From Lentisphaerae bacterium GWF2_50_93 (GTDB lineage: Bacteria; Verrucomicrobiota; Lentisphaeria; Victivallales; GWF2-50-93): a DNA stretch of 47,832 bases. Positions within the stretch are counted from its first letter, which is position 1. Each line of letters starts with the position of its first letter. Shown here piece after piece: positions 1-8,267 of the stretch. The position numbers were made by a program, and so were the translations under genes. The notes beneath the pieces are model-generated. The model was not told where the DNA came from and did not search any database. It saw nothing but the letters and a program-made list of their open reading frames with translations. The DNA lies in NCBI GenBank assembly GCA_001804815.1, contig MHBI01000070.1, forward strand, positions 1 through 47,832, given 5' to 3'.

Positions 1-291
1 ACAGACCGGAGATCGTATGTCTGGAGAGGACTTTCACCTCCCAGTGATGTGCGCCTCACAGGCGCACGAGTGCGCAGATCATTCTGCGCTTTGGATTCCG
101 ATGGAAGCGTGGAGAAAATAGCAGCTTTTCGCCTTTGCCAAATGCCATGGCGTGACGAACAGTTGTAAAAACAAAGCGGTGAATAATCACCGCAGTCCAA
201 AGTCAGGCCGAAGCGCCTGACGTACAAATAAAAAAACACCAAGCAGGTAATCAAGACGTGGACAGTATAGGAAAATGCGTATAGCAGATAG
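1..291. repeat. Gene-free repeat-rich stretch at the window edge
   Basis: No convincing ORF. It holds a chain of short hairpins: GCGGTGA/TCACCGC with a 4-base loop at 176-193, and TCAGGC/GCCTGA at 203-220. The end at 275-291 (ATGCGTATAGCAGATAG) differs by one base from the right terminal repeat of the 300-bp element at 22131-22430, so this may be the end of a related element whose other end lies outside the window. Confidence 0.5.
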
Positions 292-385
292 CGAGAAAGC
301 GCGGGCTATGATAAAATGAAAAAGAGACTGGAGCTCCCGCAGGTGGCGACATAATTAATTCCCTGTGAGAAAAGCAATCAGCCCC

Positions 386-535
386 CTCCTTAACCCGAAT
401 GGCGCTAAGTTAAGCACTTCTGCCATCATGAATACACAAGCTGAAGCTTGGACTCCAACCTCAGCACACCGACAAATGTTGGAGTTCAAACTTTAGTTTG
501 TCTTCTCTTATCTTAGCGCCATTCCTCCTTAACCC
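386..535. mobile_element. MITE-like element with 13-bp inverted ends and 11-bp target duplication
   Basis: The element spans 397-524. Its ends are perfect 13-bp inverted repeats, GAATGGCGCTAAG at 397-409 and CTTAGCGCCATTC at 512-524. It is bracketed by the direct repeat CTCCTTAACCC at 386-396 and 525-535, which looks like a target-site duplication. It codes for nothing, so movement would need a transposase in trans. Bases 397-510 recur as a 114-bp identical copy in the opposite orientation at 17699-17812. Confidence 0.8.
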
Positions 536-654
536 CGGCACTAAATGGAATATAATGTCACCATTTTACCATTGAATATCCATCGTCTCCGTATAACATT
601 AACTCATAGACATTCTTATTATGGGTCACACTAAGGAACTAAAGGAGTCCAAGG

Positions 655-3159
655 ATGAAAATAAGATCTGCGATATTCGCAACGTGCCTGATTCTCTCGG
701 GATGCGCCGAAAAGATATCAACTACCTCCCCGGCAACAGCATCTCCTGAACCTGCAAAAATAATTCCTCAGGCTGAAACGCCGAAGGCCGGAACAGCCGT
801 TGCCGAAAATAAGGAAACGCCGGCTCCGGTGAAGACAGGCGTCGACATGATGCGCCCTGCGGAGAAGGTTGTCATCATAAGGAACAATGCCGAGACTAAG
901 TTCCCGTCGGCTGCGGAAGCCGTCGCGGCCGCGCAGTCTGGAGACGTCATCGTACTCGGACCCGGACTGCACAGGGGGCCGCTTGCGCTGAAGAAGTCCG
1001 GAGTTACCATCAGGGGTGAGCCTGGTGCATATGTCACGGCCTATGTCGCCAACTGGAAGCCCGAATGGAAAAAGGATCCGAACTACGGCAAATTCGCATA
1101 CAGCTCCCCGATACCGTTCGATCCGCAGGGGATGGCTATCGATGGCAGGGTGATGATTGATGCTGACGAAACCCGTGGCGGCCTACTCGTGCACGAGGAT
1201 GGAATCGGCAGGAACGACCGCACTCCCCAGCAGTCCATCTTCACATACATATCAAAGGAGAAGAAAGTCCTGATCTCCTTCGCCAAGGATGTAAATCCTG
1301 CTGAACACAGGATCGATGCCTGCGGAAAGGAGCCTGTAATAAGCGTCGACGGGGCAGACAACTGCATCATTGAAGGGCTCATAGCCGGCGGAGGCGTCAC
1401 AGGCGTCAGGCTGGCCGGTACAAGGGGTTCGGTCGTGAAGAATTGCCTGGTGTTCGGGGCGGATCAGGCTGTCCTGATTTCAAAGGGCGCGACGGAATGC
1501 AAGGTCATCGGATGCGATGTGACCTGGAACGCCGATGCGCTGAGCCAGGAATGCGATCCTAAGACAGGTCTTGTGGACAACGATGTCTGGAACACCCACA
1601 AGCATTACGGCACCTATGACAAGACTGGAATCGCGGTCGTGGACTCCGGGAAGGACAACGAGATCGCCTACAATTACGTATACGACGTATGGGACGGGAT
1701 TGAGGCCGGCGGCGGAGGCGCCAAGGACGGCCTGGTGGATTATTACAAGAACAAGGTCTTCAAGGGAATTTCCGAATTCAATCACGGGCTGAAAGTGCAC
1801 CACAACAGGATTGATCTAACCCTTGACGACGCAATGTCACCCGGAGGCGAGCTTGTGGACAGCCAATGGTATTCCAATGTCGTGTCCAGGGCGAAGTGCG
1901 CGACTCGCATAAAGACCGTAAGCATGGGACCTTTCTACTACTATGACAACTATCTCTTCAAGTGTTCCGACGGCATGCGCTTCTACAAGAGCACGCCGGA
2001 ATCCGCAACGGTCTATATCTACCACAATGTCATTGAGTATCCGTCCGCGATCATCTATCATGCAATGGACCAGGTCGCCTGGAATGATCCCGAACTCAGG
2101 AAGCTGATCAGGCCGGGAACCCCGGGATTCCATGTCTTCAACAACATATTCCTCTGCGAGAAGCCATTCGCGAACTCAAGCGGAATCAAGCCCAACTTCA
2201 AAGGCGACTTCAATCTCTACACATCCGCCAAGGAGCCCGTCTTCACCGAAGCCGGCATCGATCTGCACAGCCTTTTCAACGCAAAGCCGGAATTCATCGA
2301 CGTGGCCGGAGGAAACCTGCTGCTGAAGGAAGGAAGCCAGGGGAAGAAGGCAGGAACCGATCTTTCCAAGTTCAGCGTGAAGCTCCCGGCCTGCAACGGT
2401 AAATATTTCAAGGAGGATCTGCCTGATGTCGGACTTCTTGCATTGGACAAGGCTAAGACTCCACGCGGCCCTGTGACCGGACTGTGGGACATTGTCGACA
2501 GGAGCATGAAGCTTGGTGAAAGGGATGTCGCCCAGTACCAGCTCACACCCATACGCTGGGTGACTGGCAAGAAGATAGAGTATGTCGTTGACAACCTGCC
2601 TGAGAAGGACAAGGAGATAGCGCTGAAGCTGACGACCCCCCTTGCCACGAAATATAGGATGACCGTCACATCCGAAGCTGGGAAAGTGCTTGCTGAGAAG
2701 ACCGGCAGCGGGTCCAAGTCAATAGAGAAGGTCCGCCTCAAGATCCCATCCGATGGCTCGAAGCGGATCTTTGTGAAAATTGAAGATCCCTCCGAGAGCC
2801 AGTGGCGCGTCGAGCCCCAGACCCCGGGCCTCAGGGTCGGCATCAACCTGACAAGTCTGACCGAGCTGAACAAGTTCGATGGAGGCAGATACATATTCGA
2901 ATACGACGTTCCGGCCGGAATAAATTCATTCAAGGTCCAAAGTGAAAACTGCGAAGTGATGCGGCCCGATGGAAAGATGGAGAAGCCGGAGAACGGCGGA
3001 ATCGTAAAGACGAACGGCCAGGCAGGAACCTACAGGATCTACGTTGATTTCATCAAGAAATCACAGATCTCGATCGAGGGCGCGTCGAAGTATGCGTTCT
3101 TCGACAGCAAGCAGGAGACTGTACCTCTTAAGAAGCGGTGGGGGAAGCAGGGATTCTGA
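655..3159 (+). CDS. Lipoprotein with right-handed parallel beta-helix (polysaccharide lyase-like)
   Basis: The first 17 residues form a lipoprotein signal with lipobox LSGC, so Cys17 should be lipidated and the 834-residue protein anchored to a membrane. Residues about 80-130 (SAAEAVAAAQSGDVIVLGPG, then TIRGEPGAYV) match the opening of pectate-lyase-like and NosD-like beta-helices. Residues about 230-480 carry repeated N-x-V/I-x-G-A and HHNRI-type turns typical of such a helix. The last 200 residues look like a beta-sandwich. Polysaccharide binding or cleavage in the envelope is inferred from fold and neighbours; I cannot name a lyase family or catalytic residues. The start has a good AAAGGAG site 7-8 bases upstream. 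First gene of the plus-strand locus. Confidence 0.85.
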   Translation: MKIRSAIFATCLILSGCAEKISTTSPATASPEPAKIIPQAETPKAGTAVAENKETPAPVKTGVDMMRPAEKVVIIRNNAETKFPSAAEAVAAAQSGDVIVLGPGLHRGPLALKKSGVTIRGEPGAYVTAYVANWKPEWKKDPNYGKFAYSSPIPFDPQGMAIDGRVMIDADETRGGLLVHEDGIGRNDRTPQQSIFTYISKEKKVLISFAKDVNPAEHRIDACGKEPVISVDGADNCIIEGLIAGGGVTGVRLAGTRGSVVKNCLVFGADQAVLISKGATECKVIGCDVTWNADALSQECDPKTGLVDNDVWNTHKHYGTYDKTGIAVVDSGKDNEIAYNYVYDVWDGIEAGGGGAKDGLVDYYKNKVFKGISEFNHGLKVHHNRIDLTLDDAMSPGGELVDSQWYSNVVSRAKCATRIKTVSMGPFYYYDNYLFKCSDGMRFYKSTPESATVYIYHNVIEYPSAIIYHAMDQVAWNDPELRKLIRPGTPGFHVFNNIFLCEKPFANSSGIKPNFKGDFNLYTSAKEPVFTEAGIDLHSLFNAKPEFIDVAGGNLLLKEGSQGKKAGTDLSKFSVKLPACNGKYFKEDLPDVGLLALDKAKTPRGPVTGLWDIVDRSMKLGERDVAQYQLTPIRWVTGKKIEYVVDNLPEKDKEIALKLTTPLATKYRMTVTSEAGKVLAEKTGSGSKSIEKVRLKIPSDGSKRIFVKIEDPSESQWRVEPQTPGLRVGINLTSLTELNKFDGGRYIFEYDVPAGINSFKVQSENCEVMRPDGKMEKPENGGIVKTNGQAGTYRIYVDFIKKSQISIEGASKYAFFDSKQETVPLKKRWGKQGF

Positions 3160-3229
3160 GGAAAATACGAAAGCCGAATCTCGAAATACGAAACAAATGG
3201 CTGGAATACAAATATTGAAGGGAGTTGAA

Positions 3230-3763
3230 ATGAAGAAAATAATCCGTGCGCTGGCGGTGTTCGCATCGGTCTCCTTGTTCTGCGTCTTTGCTGAAGACGC
3301 CATAAGCCTTCTCAGCAACGGCAGTTTTGAGGCCGAGGATGGAGGAGTCCCGATGGCATGGAAGGGCTACAGCGCCGACAATCCGGCGAAGGTCGACTCC
3401 GAGCATCCTGAATCCTGCGCAAAGAGCATGAAGGTCGTCCTCAAGAAGGCTGGTGGCGAAGGATATGGCTCCATCACCCAGGATATTCCGATCACCAAGG
3501 AAAATTCCAAGATGATCCTGTCCGGCGAACTGAAGAGTACGAAGAAGGGAATGTGCTTCCTGCAGATCAAGCTTAAAAAAGGCAAGCAGGAACTCAAGAG
3601 ACTGACATCCGGCGAGAGCGACGTGCAGTGGGGGAATGCAAAGATCGAATTCTCCACCGAGACAGCTGACAAGGTGTCGGTATTGTGCCGTTTCAAGCAG
3701 ACCGATGAGTTCCTGAACGAGTCCGCGTGGTTCGCAAACCTGAAACTCATAGAACAAAAATGA
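3230..3763 (+). CDS. Small secreted carbohydrate-binding-like protein
   Basis: A 177-residue protein with an N-terminal signal peptide (MKKIIRALAVFASVSLFCVFA, then ED). The mature part opens with LLSNGSFEAEDGGVPMAWKG, the usual first strand of CBM4/9-like and DUF642-like jelly-roll domains, and the length fits one such domain. The frame is open further upstream, but the start at 3230 follows GGGAG and begins the signal peptide, so it is preferred. The stop overlaps the start of the next gene (ATGA), which suggests translational coupling to the prepilin-like protein. It probably binds sugar outside the cytoplasm; the ligand is unknown. Confidence 0.75.
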   Translation: MKKIIRALAVFASVSLFCVFAEDAISLLSNGSFEAEDGGVPMAWKGYSADNPAKVDSEHPESCAKSMKVVLKKAGGEGYGSITQDIPITKENSKMILSGELKSTKKGMCFLQIKLKKGKQELKRLTSGESDVQWGNAKIEFSTETADKVSVLCRFKQTDEFLNESAWFANLKLIEQK

Positions 3764-4428
3764 AAAGACACTTCACCCTTATAGAACTGCTCGTGGTTAT
3801 CGCGATAATCGCAGTCCTGATCGCGATCCTGCTCCCGGCCTTGAAGAGTGCAAAGGAGATCGCGATGAAGACCGTCTGCGTCAGCCAGCAGCGGCAGGTG
3901 TATCTGAACATCGTGAACTATTCGATAGACCACGACAACTACGTGGTCCCGACATATTATTCCGGGTTCTCGGCGGCGTCGAACGATATGTTCTGGACGA
4001 AGAGGCTGAACAACCTCTATCCCATGACCAGGAACGTCTATCTGTGTCCTTCCGACAAGAGCACGCAGCTTTTCGACTGGCAGCGGACATACGGGCTGGT
4101 GCATGTCAACGGCGCGGCCCCGGGAAACGGCTGGGACATCCGGCAGGAGACGAACAGCGACATCTACGGGCCATGGACGTTCACCAAGTGGACGGATCCC
4201 AGGAGGCCGACCAAGCTCATGCTGGCCGACTCGGAACGCAGCAGGGACGACCGCAGCTTCCATGTCCAGGAATACTACATCAACATGAAGGGCCCGTTCA
4301 ACCATCCATATCTGCAGCACATAATGAAGGCGTGCACCATCAGCACCGATGGCAGCGGCGGCTCGGCTGGCAGGACGGATCTGCTGAACCAGGGTTTCGA
4401 CGAGGTGAGCTGGCCCGGAAACCTCTGA
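3760..4428 (+). CDS. Prepilin-type N-terminal methylation protein (pseudopilin-like)
   Basis: A 222-residue protein with a four-residue leader (MKRH) followed by [20 protein letters not shown], the class III prepilin signal and transmembrane helix, with Glu at +5. The body resembles the Lentisphaerota/Planctomycetota pseudopilin family: a PALKSAKEIA helix, cysteine pairs, and a late T-D-G-S where relatives have DGHV. The residue before the cleavage point is His, not the usual Gly. It starts inside the stop codon of the upstream binding protein (ATGA) and is likely made with it. The role may be surface display or a secretion pseudopilus; no pilus assembly genes are present here. Confidence 0.85.
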   Translation: MKRHFTLIELLVVIAIIAVLIAILLPALKSAKEIAMKTVCVSQQRQVYLNIVNYSIDHDNYVVPTYYSGFSAASNDMFWTKRLNNLYPMTRNVYLCPSDKSTQLFDWQRTYGLVHVNGAAPGNGWDIRQETNSDIYGPWTFTKWTDPRRPTKLMLADSERSRDDRSFHVQEYYINMKGPFNHPYLQHIMKACTISTDGSGGSAGRTDLLNQGFDEVSWPGNL

Positions 4429-4510
4429 TGGCATCAGGAAGTTCGGCACACGTACTAGAAACTGGACAGTGAACAGGATATAATAATAAGACAATCATTC
4501 AGGGAGAAAC

Positions 4511-5194
4511 ATGAAAATCAGAAAAGATCATTCAATTTTCACCTTGATCGAACTGCTTGTCGTAATTGCGATCATCGCAATCCTAGCCGCGATGCTCCTA
4601 CCGGCATTGAAGAACGCGAGGGAGCAGGCCAAGCTCATATCCTGCGTGAACAATCAGAAGCAGATCGGGCAGGTCCTGAACTTCTATTTCAACGACTACG
4701 ACAACTTCTTCCCCTACAGTTCCACCGTCTACATGCACGTAATGCTTATCCAATATGTCCTTCCAAATGGAATTAATGACTATGCCAAAGAGACGATATT
4801 CACGTGTCCCAAGATAGATCAGACTGAATTTGAAAAATATGGCATCAAAATTACTGAGACTTCAAAAGGAGGATGGTATCAGGATGCCTACTACCAGTTC
4901 AGGAATGGGTATGCATGCAACCAGGAAATGGGACGTGGGCCGGAACTGGCCGTGGGATCCAGGAAAGCAAAGAAGATAACCTTGTGCCCGAATCCCGGAA
5001 AATATATCTACGCCTTTGACGGCAAAGGTTCATATCTTGCCAGAGACATAGAAATTGAAGGTTCGGATCCCCACATATCCAGGATAAGGCACAACTCCTC
5101 TGTAGTTGTCCTGTATATGGACGGTCACGTGGAACAGGCAAGATCAATGATAACTGAGGCTGATACCTACTGGAATCTGCCATCTGGAAACTGA
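4511..5194 (+). CDS. Prepilin-type N-terminal methylation protein (pseudopilin-like)
   Basis: A 227-residue protein with a nine-residue leader (MKIRKDHSI) followed by [20 protein letters not shown]. It carries the usual [11 protein letters not shown] helix, a CP-containing middle and a C-terminal [11 protein letters not shown], the H/DGHV signature of this family. An AGGGAGA site lies about 5 bases before the start. The residue before the predicted cleavage is Ile rather than Gly. It is a paralog of the preceding gene, 82 bases downstream and in the same direction, so both are probably in one operon with the beta-helix lipoprotein and binding protein. Confidence 0.85.
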   Translation: MKIRKDHSIFTLIELLVVIAIIAILAAMLLPALKNAREQAKLISCVNNQKQIGQVLNFYFNDYDNFFPYSSTVYMHVMLIQYVLPNGINDYAKETIFTCPKIDQTEFEKYGIKITETSKGGWYQDAYYQFRNGYACNQEMGRGPELAVGSRKAKKITLCPNPGKYIYAFDGKGSYLARDIEIEGSDPHISRIRHNSSVVVLYMDGHVEQARSMITEADTYWNLPSGN

Positions 5195-5244
5195 AATATT
5201 CCAATACTTCAAGAGAACACCATGAACATAGGACAAACCAAACA

Positions 5245-6234
5245 ATGAAACTCTGCATGATAGGCCTGCGCGGGCATCACGGATATGTACTGGACGGACT
5301 GAAGCTTCTGCCTGAAATCAAAGTCACCGGAATCGGCAGCGGATGCGAGGACGATATCTCACCGCTGAAGGCCAAGTGCGAGGCGCTCGGGCATAACCCA
5401 AAGACATTTACGGACTACCGTCAAATGCTCGACGATGAGAAGCCGGACATAGTGTGCGTCGACGGACCCTTCGAACTACATGCTGAGATGTGCGTCGAAG
5501 CCCTCCACCGCAACATCAATGTCTTCTGTGAAAAACCGATATCCCTGACGATCACGGATCTTGAACGTGTAAGGAAGGCTTTTAATTCGACAAGCACCGT
5601 GCATCTGGCATCGATGGTCGGCCTGCGCTACGCGCCTGCATTCATGACCGCCTGGAAAGAAGTGAAGAACGGGGCTGTCGGAAAAGTAAAGATGATCACG
5701 ACGCAGAAATCCTACAAGCTTGGCAAACGCAGCGAGTTCTTCAAGAAGCGTTCGACCTATGGAGGCACGATCCCATGGGTGGGAAGCCATTCGCTGGACT
5801 GGATCTACTGGTTCAGCGGATCAAAATTCAAATCGGTGTATGCGTCCCATGACAGCAGCGACAATTTTGATCTTGGCGACCTTGAGATCACATCTCTCTA
5901 CCAGGCCGTGATGGAGAACGGTGTCCTTGCCTCGGGGAACATCGACTATCTGCGTCCTGCTTCAGCGCCGGCGCACGGCGATGACAGGGTACGTGTTGCC
6001 GGGACCGAAGGCGTCATCGAGGTCATGGGAGGAAAAGTCAACCTCATGAACGCCTCTGGAAACAGGGAGATAGAATGTAAGCCGGACCGCCAGATCTTCG
6101 CCGACTTCGTACATCATGTCCAGGGAAAGAGCATCTCTCTTGTAGACGCCGAACAGACTTTCGATCTCACCGAGGCATGCCTTCTCGCACGGGAATCGGC
6201 CGATAGCGGCAAGGTGATGTTCTTTAAGAAATAA
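5245..6234 (+). CDS. Gfo/Idh/MocA family NAD(P)-dependent oxidoreductase
   Basis: A 329-residue protein of the usual family length. The N-terminal Rossmann fold has a relaxed nucleotide loop (GLRGHHG, residues 7-13). The family motif CEKP is at residues 95-98. A GTIPWVGSHSLDW segment at about 173-185 sits where the family carries its catalytic His/Asp region. Members oxidise or reduce sugars and inositols in the cytoplasm; the substrate here is not readable from sequence. There is no signal peptide. The start at 5245 overlaps the stop of an eight-codon upstream ORF (5222-5248). It lies between pseudopilin genes and a GH2 gene, consistent with handling a sugar freed from the same polysaccharide. 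Confidence 0.88.
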   Translation: MKLCMIGLRGHHGYVLDGLKLLPEIKVTGIGSGCEDDISPLKAKCEALGHNPKTFTDYRQMLDDEKPDIVCVDGPFELHAEMCVEALHRNINVFCEKPISLTITDLERVRKAFNSTSTVHLASMVGLRYAPAFMTAWKEVKNGAVGKVKMITTQKSYKLGKRSEFFKKRSTYGGTIPWVGSHSLDWIYWFSGSKFKSVYASHDSSDNFDLGDLEITSLYQAVMENGVLASGNIDYLRPASAPAHGDDRVRVAGTEGVIEVMGGKVNLMNASGNREIECKPDRQIFADFVHHVQGKSISLVDAEQTFDLTEACLLARESADSGKVMFFKK

Positions 6235-6240
6235 GGTAAT

Positions 6241-6350
6241 TGTATGAGGTGATTTCAAACCTACGGACGCGGCAAGCGCGTCCCTCCATTTTTATCCCGA
6301 GGCGTTTCGCGCTCGGGATGGAGGGTCATGCTTGCCATGACCGGTTCTTG
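6241..6350. repeat. Intergenic palindromic element
   Basis: Two stem-forming segments occupy the gap before the GH2 gene: GACGCG-GCAAG-CGCGTC near 6267-6283, and a stem of CCCTCCAT..CCCGAG with CTCGGGATGGAGGG around 6284-6329. The composition resembles the palindrome at 40690-40745. It could cap or terminate transcripts, but no clear run of T follows. Confidence 0.45.
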
Positions 6351-6395
6351 AGTTTTGAAATTGCCTCGTATAACAAAAACACTGAAAAGGATATA

Positions 6396-8084
6396 ATGAA
6401 AGCATTTCCGCAGTACTCGAAAAGACATTTTGAAATTTTGGATGGCGCATGGGACTTCTGTTTCCTTGGCGAATCAGTGGATTTGGATTCCGTGAATCTG
6501 AAAAAGGCGGCATACAATGAACTGATGCCGGTGCCTGGGGTTTTTGATGCGACTCCCAAATATCCCGGGATGCGCGGCACCGCATTGTACAGGTGCAAGG
6601 TAGCGGCAGCTCCCAACAGCAGGATGAAGCTCAGGCTCGGAGGCATAGGCCTTTGGAGCAGGATCTACTGGGACGGCAATGAAGTCGGCACGATTGATCT
6701 TCCATATTCCGGAGTCGAGATTGATTTCCTTTCTGGAAAAGGGAAAGAGCACGAACTGGTCATACTGATCGACAACAGGCTCGATTTCAAGAGATGCCCC
6801 CTCTTCTCGCAATATTATGACTTCTACGGATTCGGAGGAATCTACCGGACAGTCGAACTTCACCAGCTTCCCGAGTGCAATATAAACAGGGCACGGGTAA
6901 GACCACTCGACATTAAAACCGGACTGGTCTCGATTGACATCGAACTATCCGGGAAAATTCCTGCGAGGTTCGCATTCAATCTCGCATTTGACGGCGGCAA
7001 AGAGGAAGGCTTCTGTGAAACTGTGAAGGATGGGCATGCCAGCATCAAACTGAAAGTTCCAAAGTTCAAATTATGGTCACCTGAAAAACCGAATCTGCAC
7101 ACTGTCACCATAAGCACCATCGACGACGGCATCACCGAGCGTTTCGGAATCAGGGAGGTCACAGCGGAAAAGGGACAGATAAAGGTGAACGGCAAACCGC
7201 AGAAGCTGCTTGGATACTGCCGCCATGAATCCCACATGGAGTTCGGTCCTGTCCAGCCTCTCCCCCTGCTCTTCGAGGATCTGCAGTACCTGAAGGATCT
7301 CGGGTGCAACTTCGTCCGCGGCACGCATTATCCTCAGGACCAGCGTTTCCTGGATCTCTGCGACCAGCTCGGGTTCATGGTATGGGAGGAGTCGATGGGC
7401 TGGAACAACTCGCCGGAGCATTTCGCCGACAAGGGGTTCTTCGATGCGCAGGTGCGTCAGACCCAGCTGCTGGTCCGCAACAGCTTCAATCATCCGTCGG
7501 TCATCATCTGGGGCTTCCTGAACGAGGGAAATTCCGAAACCAGGAGCTGCGAGAAGATGTACAGGACGCTCTTCAAGACAATACGTGGCGAGGATTCGTC
7601 CCGGCTCGTCACCTACGCCTCCAACAGGGCGGAGAGGGATCTTTTCTTCGAGATGTCGGACATCATAAGCCTCAACACATATCCCGGATGGTATGCCAAA
7701 GACAGGGAAAAGGCCAGGCCTCTCGATGAGATTGTGCCGTGCTTCGACAATTTCATCAGGGGCATGGACAAGAGAGGACTCAAGGACAAACCATTCATCA
7801 TAAGCGAAATTGGAGCCGGGGCCATTTACGGATGGCACGACAGGTTCAGGGTCCACTGGTCTGAGGAATACCAGGCCGACTACCTTGAGATCGCCGCGAA
7901 CTACGCAGTGAGAAATCCGCGCGTGACAGGAATCTCCATCTGGCATTTCGCAGATGCGAGGACCTACACGTCATCCTACGCACTCGGCAGGCCGAGGACG
8001 ATAAATGACAAGGGCACTCTCGACGAATTCCGTCGTCCAAAGATGGCATACGATATCGTCAAACGCGCATTCAGGAAGAAATAA
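6396..8084 (+). CDS. Glycoside hydrolase family 2 (beta-galactosidase/beta-glucuronidase type)
   Basis: A 562-residue enzyme with the GH2 order: an N-terminal jelly roll (about 1-180, with SRIYWDGNEVG), an immunoglobulin-like domain ending GIREVTAEKGQIKVNGKP, and a TIM barrel. The acid/base is Glu377 in GFLNEGNSE and the nucleophile is Glu471 in ISEIGAGAIYGW, a spacing and context closest to beta-glucuronidases. The frame is open back to 6240, but that part lies in a palindromic repeat; 6396 follows AAAAGG and begins the domain, so it is chosen. There is no signal peptide, so it probably acts in the cytoplasm on imported oligosaccharides. Exact sugar specificity is inferred only. Confidence 0.88.
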   Translation: MKAFPQYSKRHFEILDGAWDFCFLGESVDLDSVNLKKAAYNELMPVPGVFDATPKYPGMRGTALYRCKVAAAPNSRMKLRLGGIGLWSRIYWDGNEVGTIDLPYSGVEIDFLSGKGKEHELVILIDNRLDFKRCPLFSQYYDFYGFGGIYRTVELHQLPECNINRARVRPLDIKTGLVSIDIELSGKIPARFAFNLAFDGGKEEGFCETVKDGHASIKLKVPKFKLWSPEKPNLHTVTISTIDDGITERFGIREVTAEKGQIKVNGKPQKLLGYCRHESHMEFGPVQPLPLLFEDLQYLKDLGCNFVRGTHYPQDQRFLDLCDQLGFMVWEESMGWNNSPEHFADKGFFDAQVRQTQLLVRNSFNHPSVIIWGFLNEGNSETRSCEKMYRTLFKTIRGEDSSRLVTYASNRAERDLFFEMSDIISLNTYPGWYAKDREKARPLDEIVPCFDNFIRGMDKRGLKDKPFIISEIGAGAIYGWHDRFRVHWSEEYQADYLEIAANYAVRNPRVTGISIWHFADARTYTSSYALGRPRTINDKGTLDEFRRPKMAYDIVKRAFRKK

Positions 8085-8267
8085 TCCTTTTTTTATCTGA
8101 CGGCTCTCTTCCTATGTTCCAGCAGCACGTGGAAACCTAAAAATACCATAGTCGACAATTGTCTGGTTTTTCAATGCTTGCCTATTGGACATTGGGGCGG
8201 GGACGCTGAATATTATGGCTTTTGCATTCGGCTCAAAAGTCCATAAAGGCGGGGAATATCCATAACT

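Noticed and set aside
3367..4494. Long minus-strand ORF of 375 codons
   Set aside because: It lies opposite the binding-protein and prepilin genes, has low-complexity composition and no family motif; it is a shadow of GC-rich coding DNA.
3760..5194. Type IV pilus or type II secretion operon
   Set aside because: No assembly ATPase, inner-membrane platform, secretin or peptidase gene is in the window; only pseudopilin-like substrates are seen.
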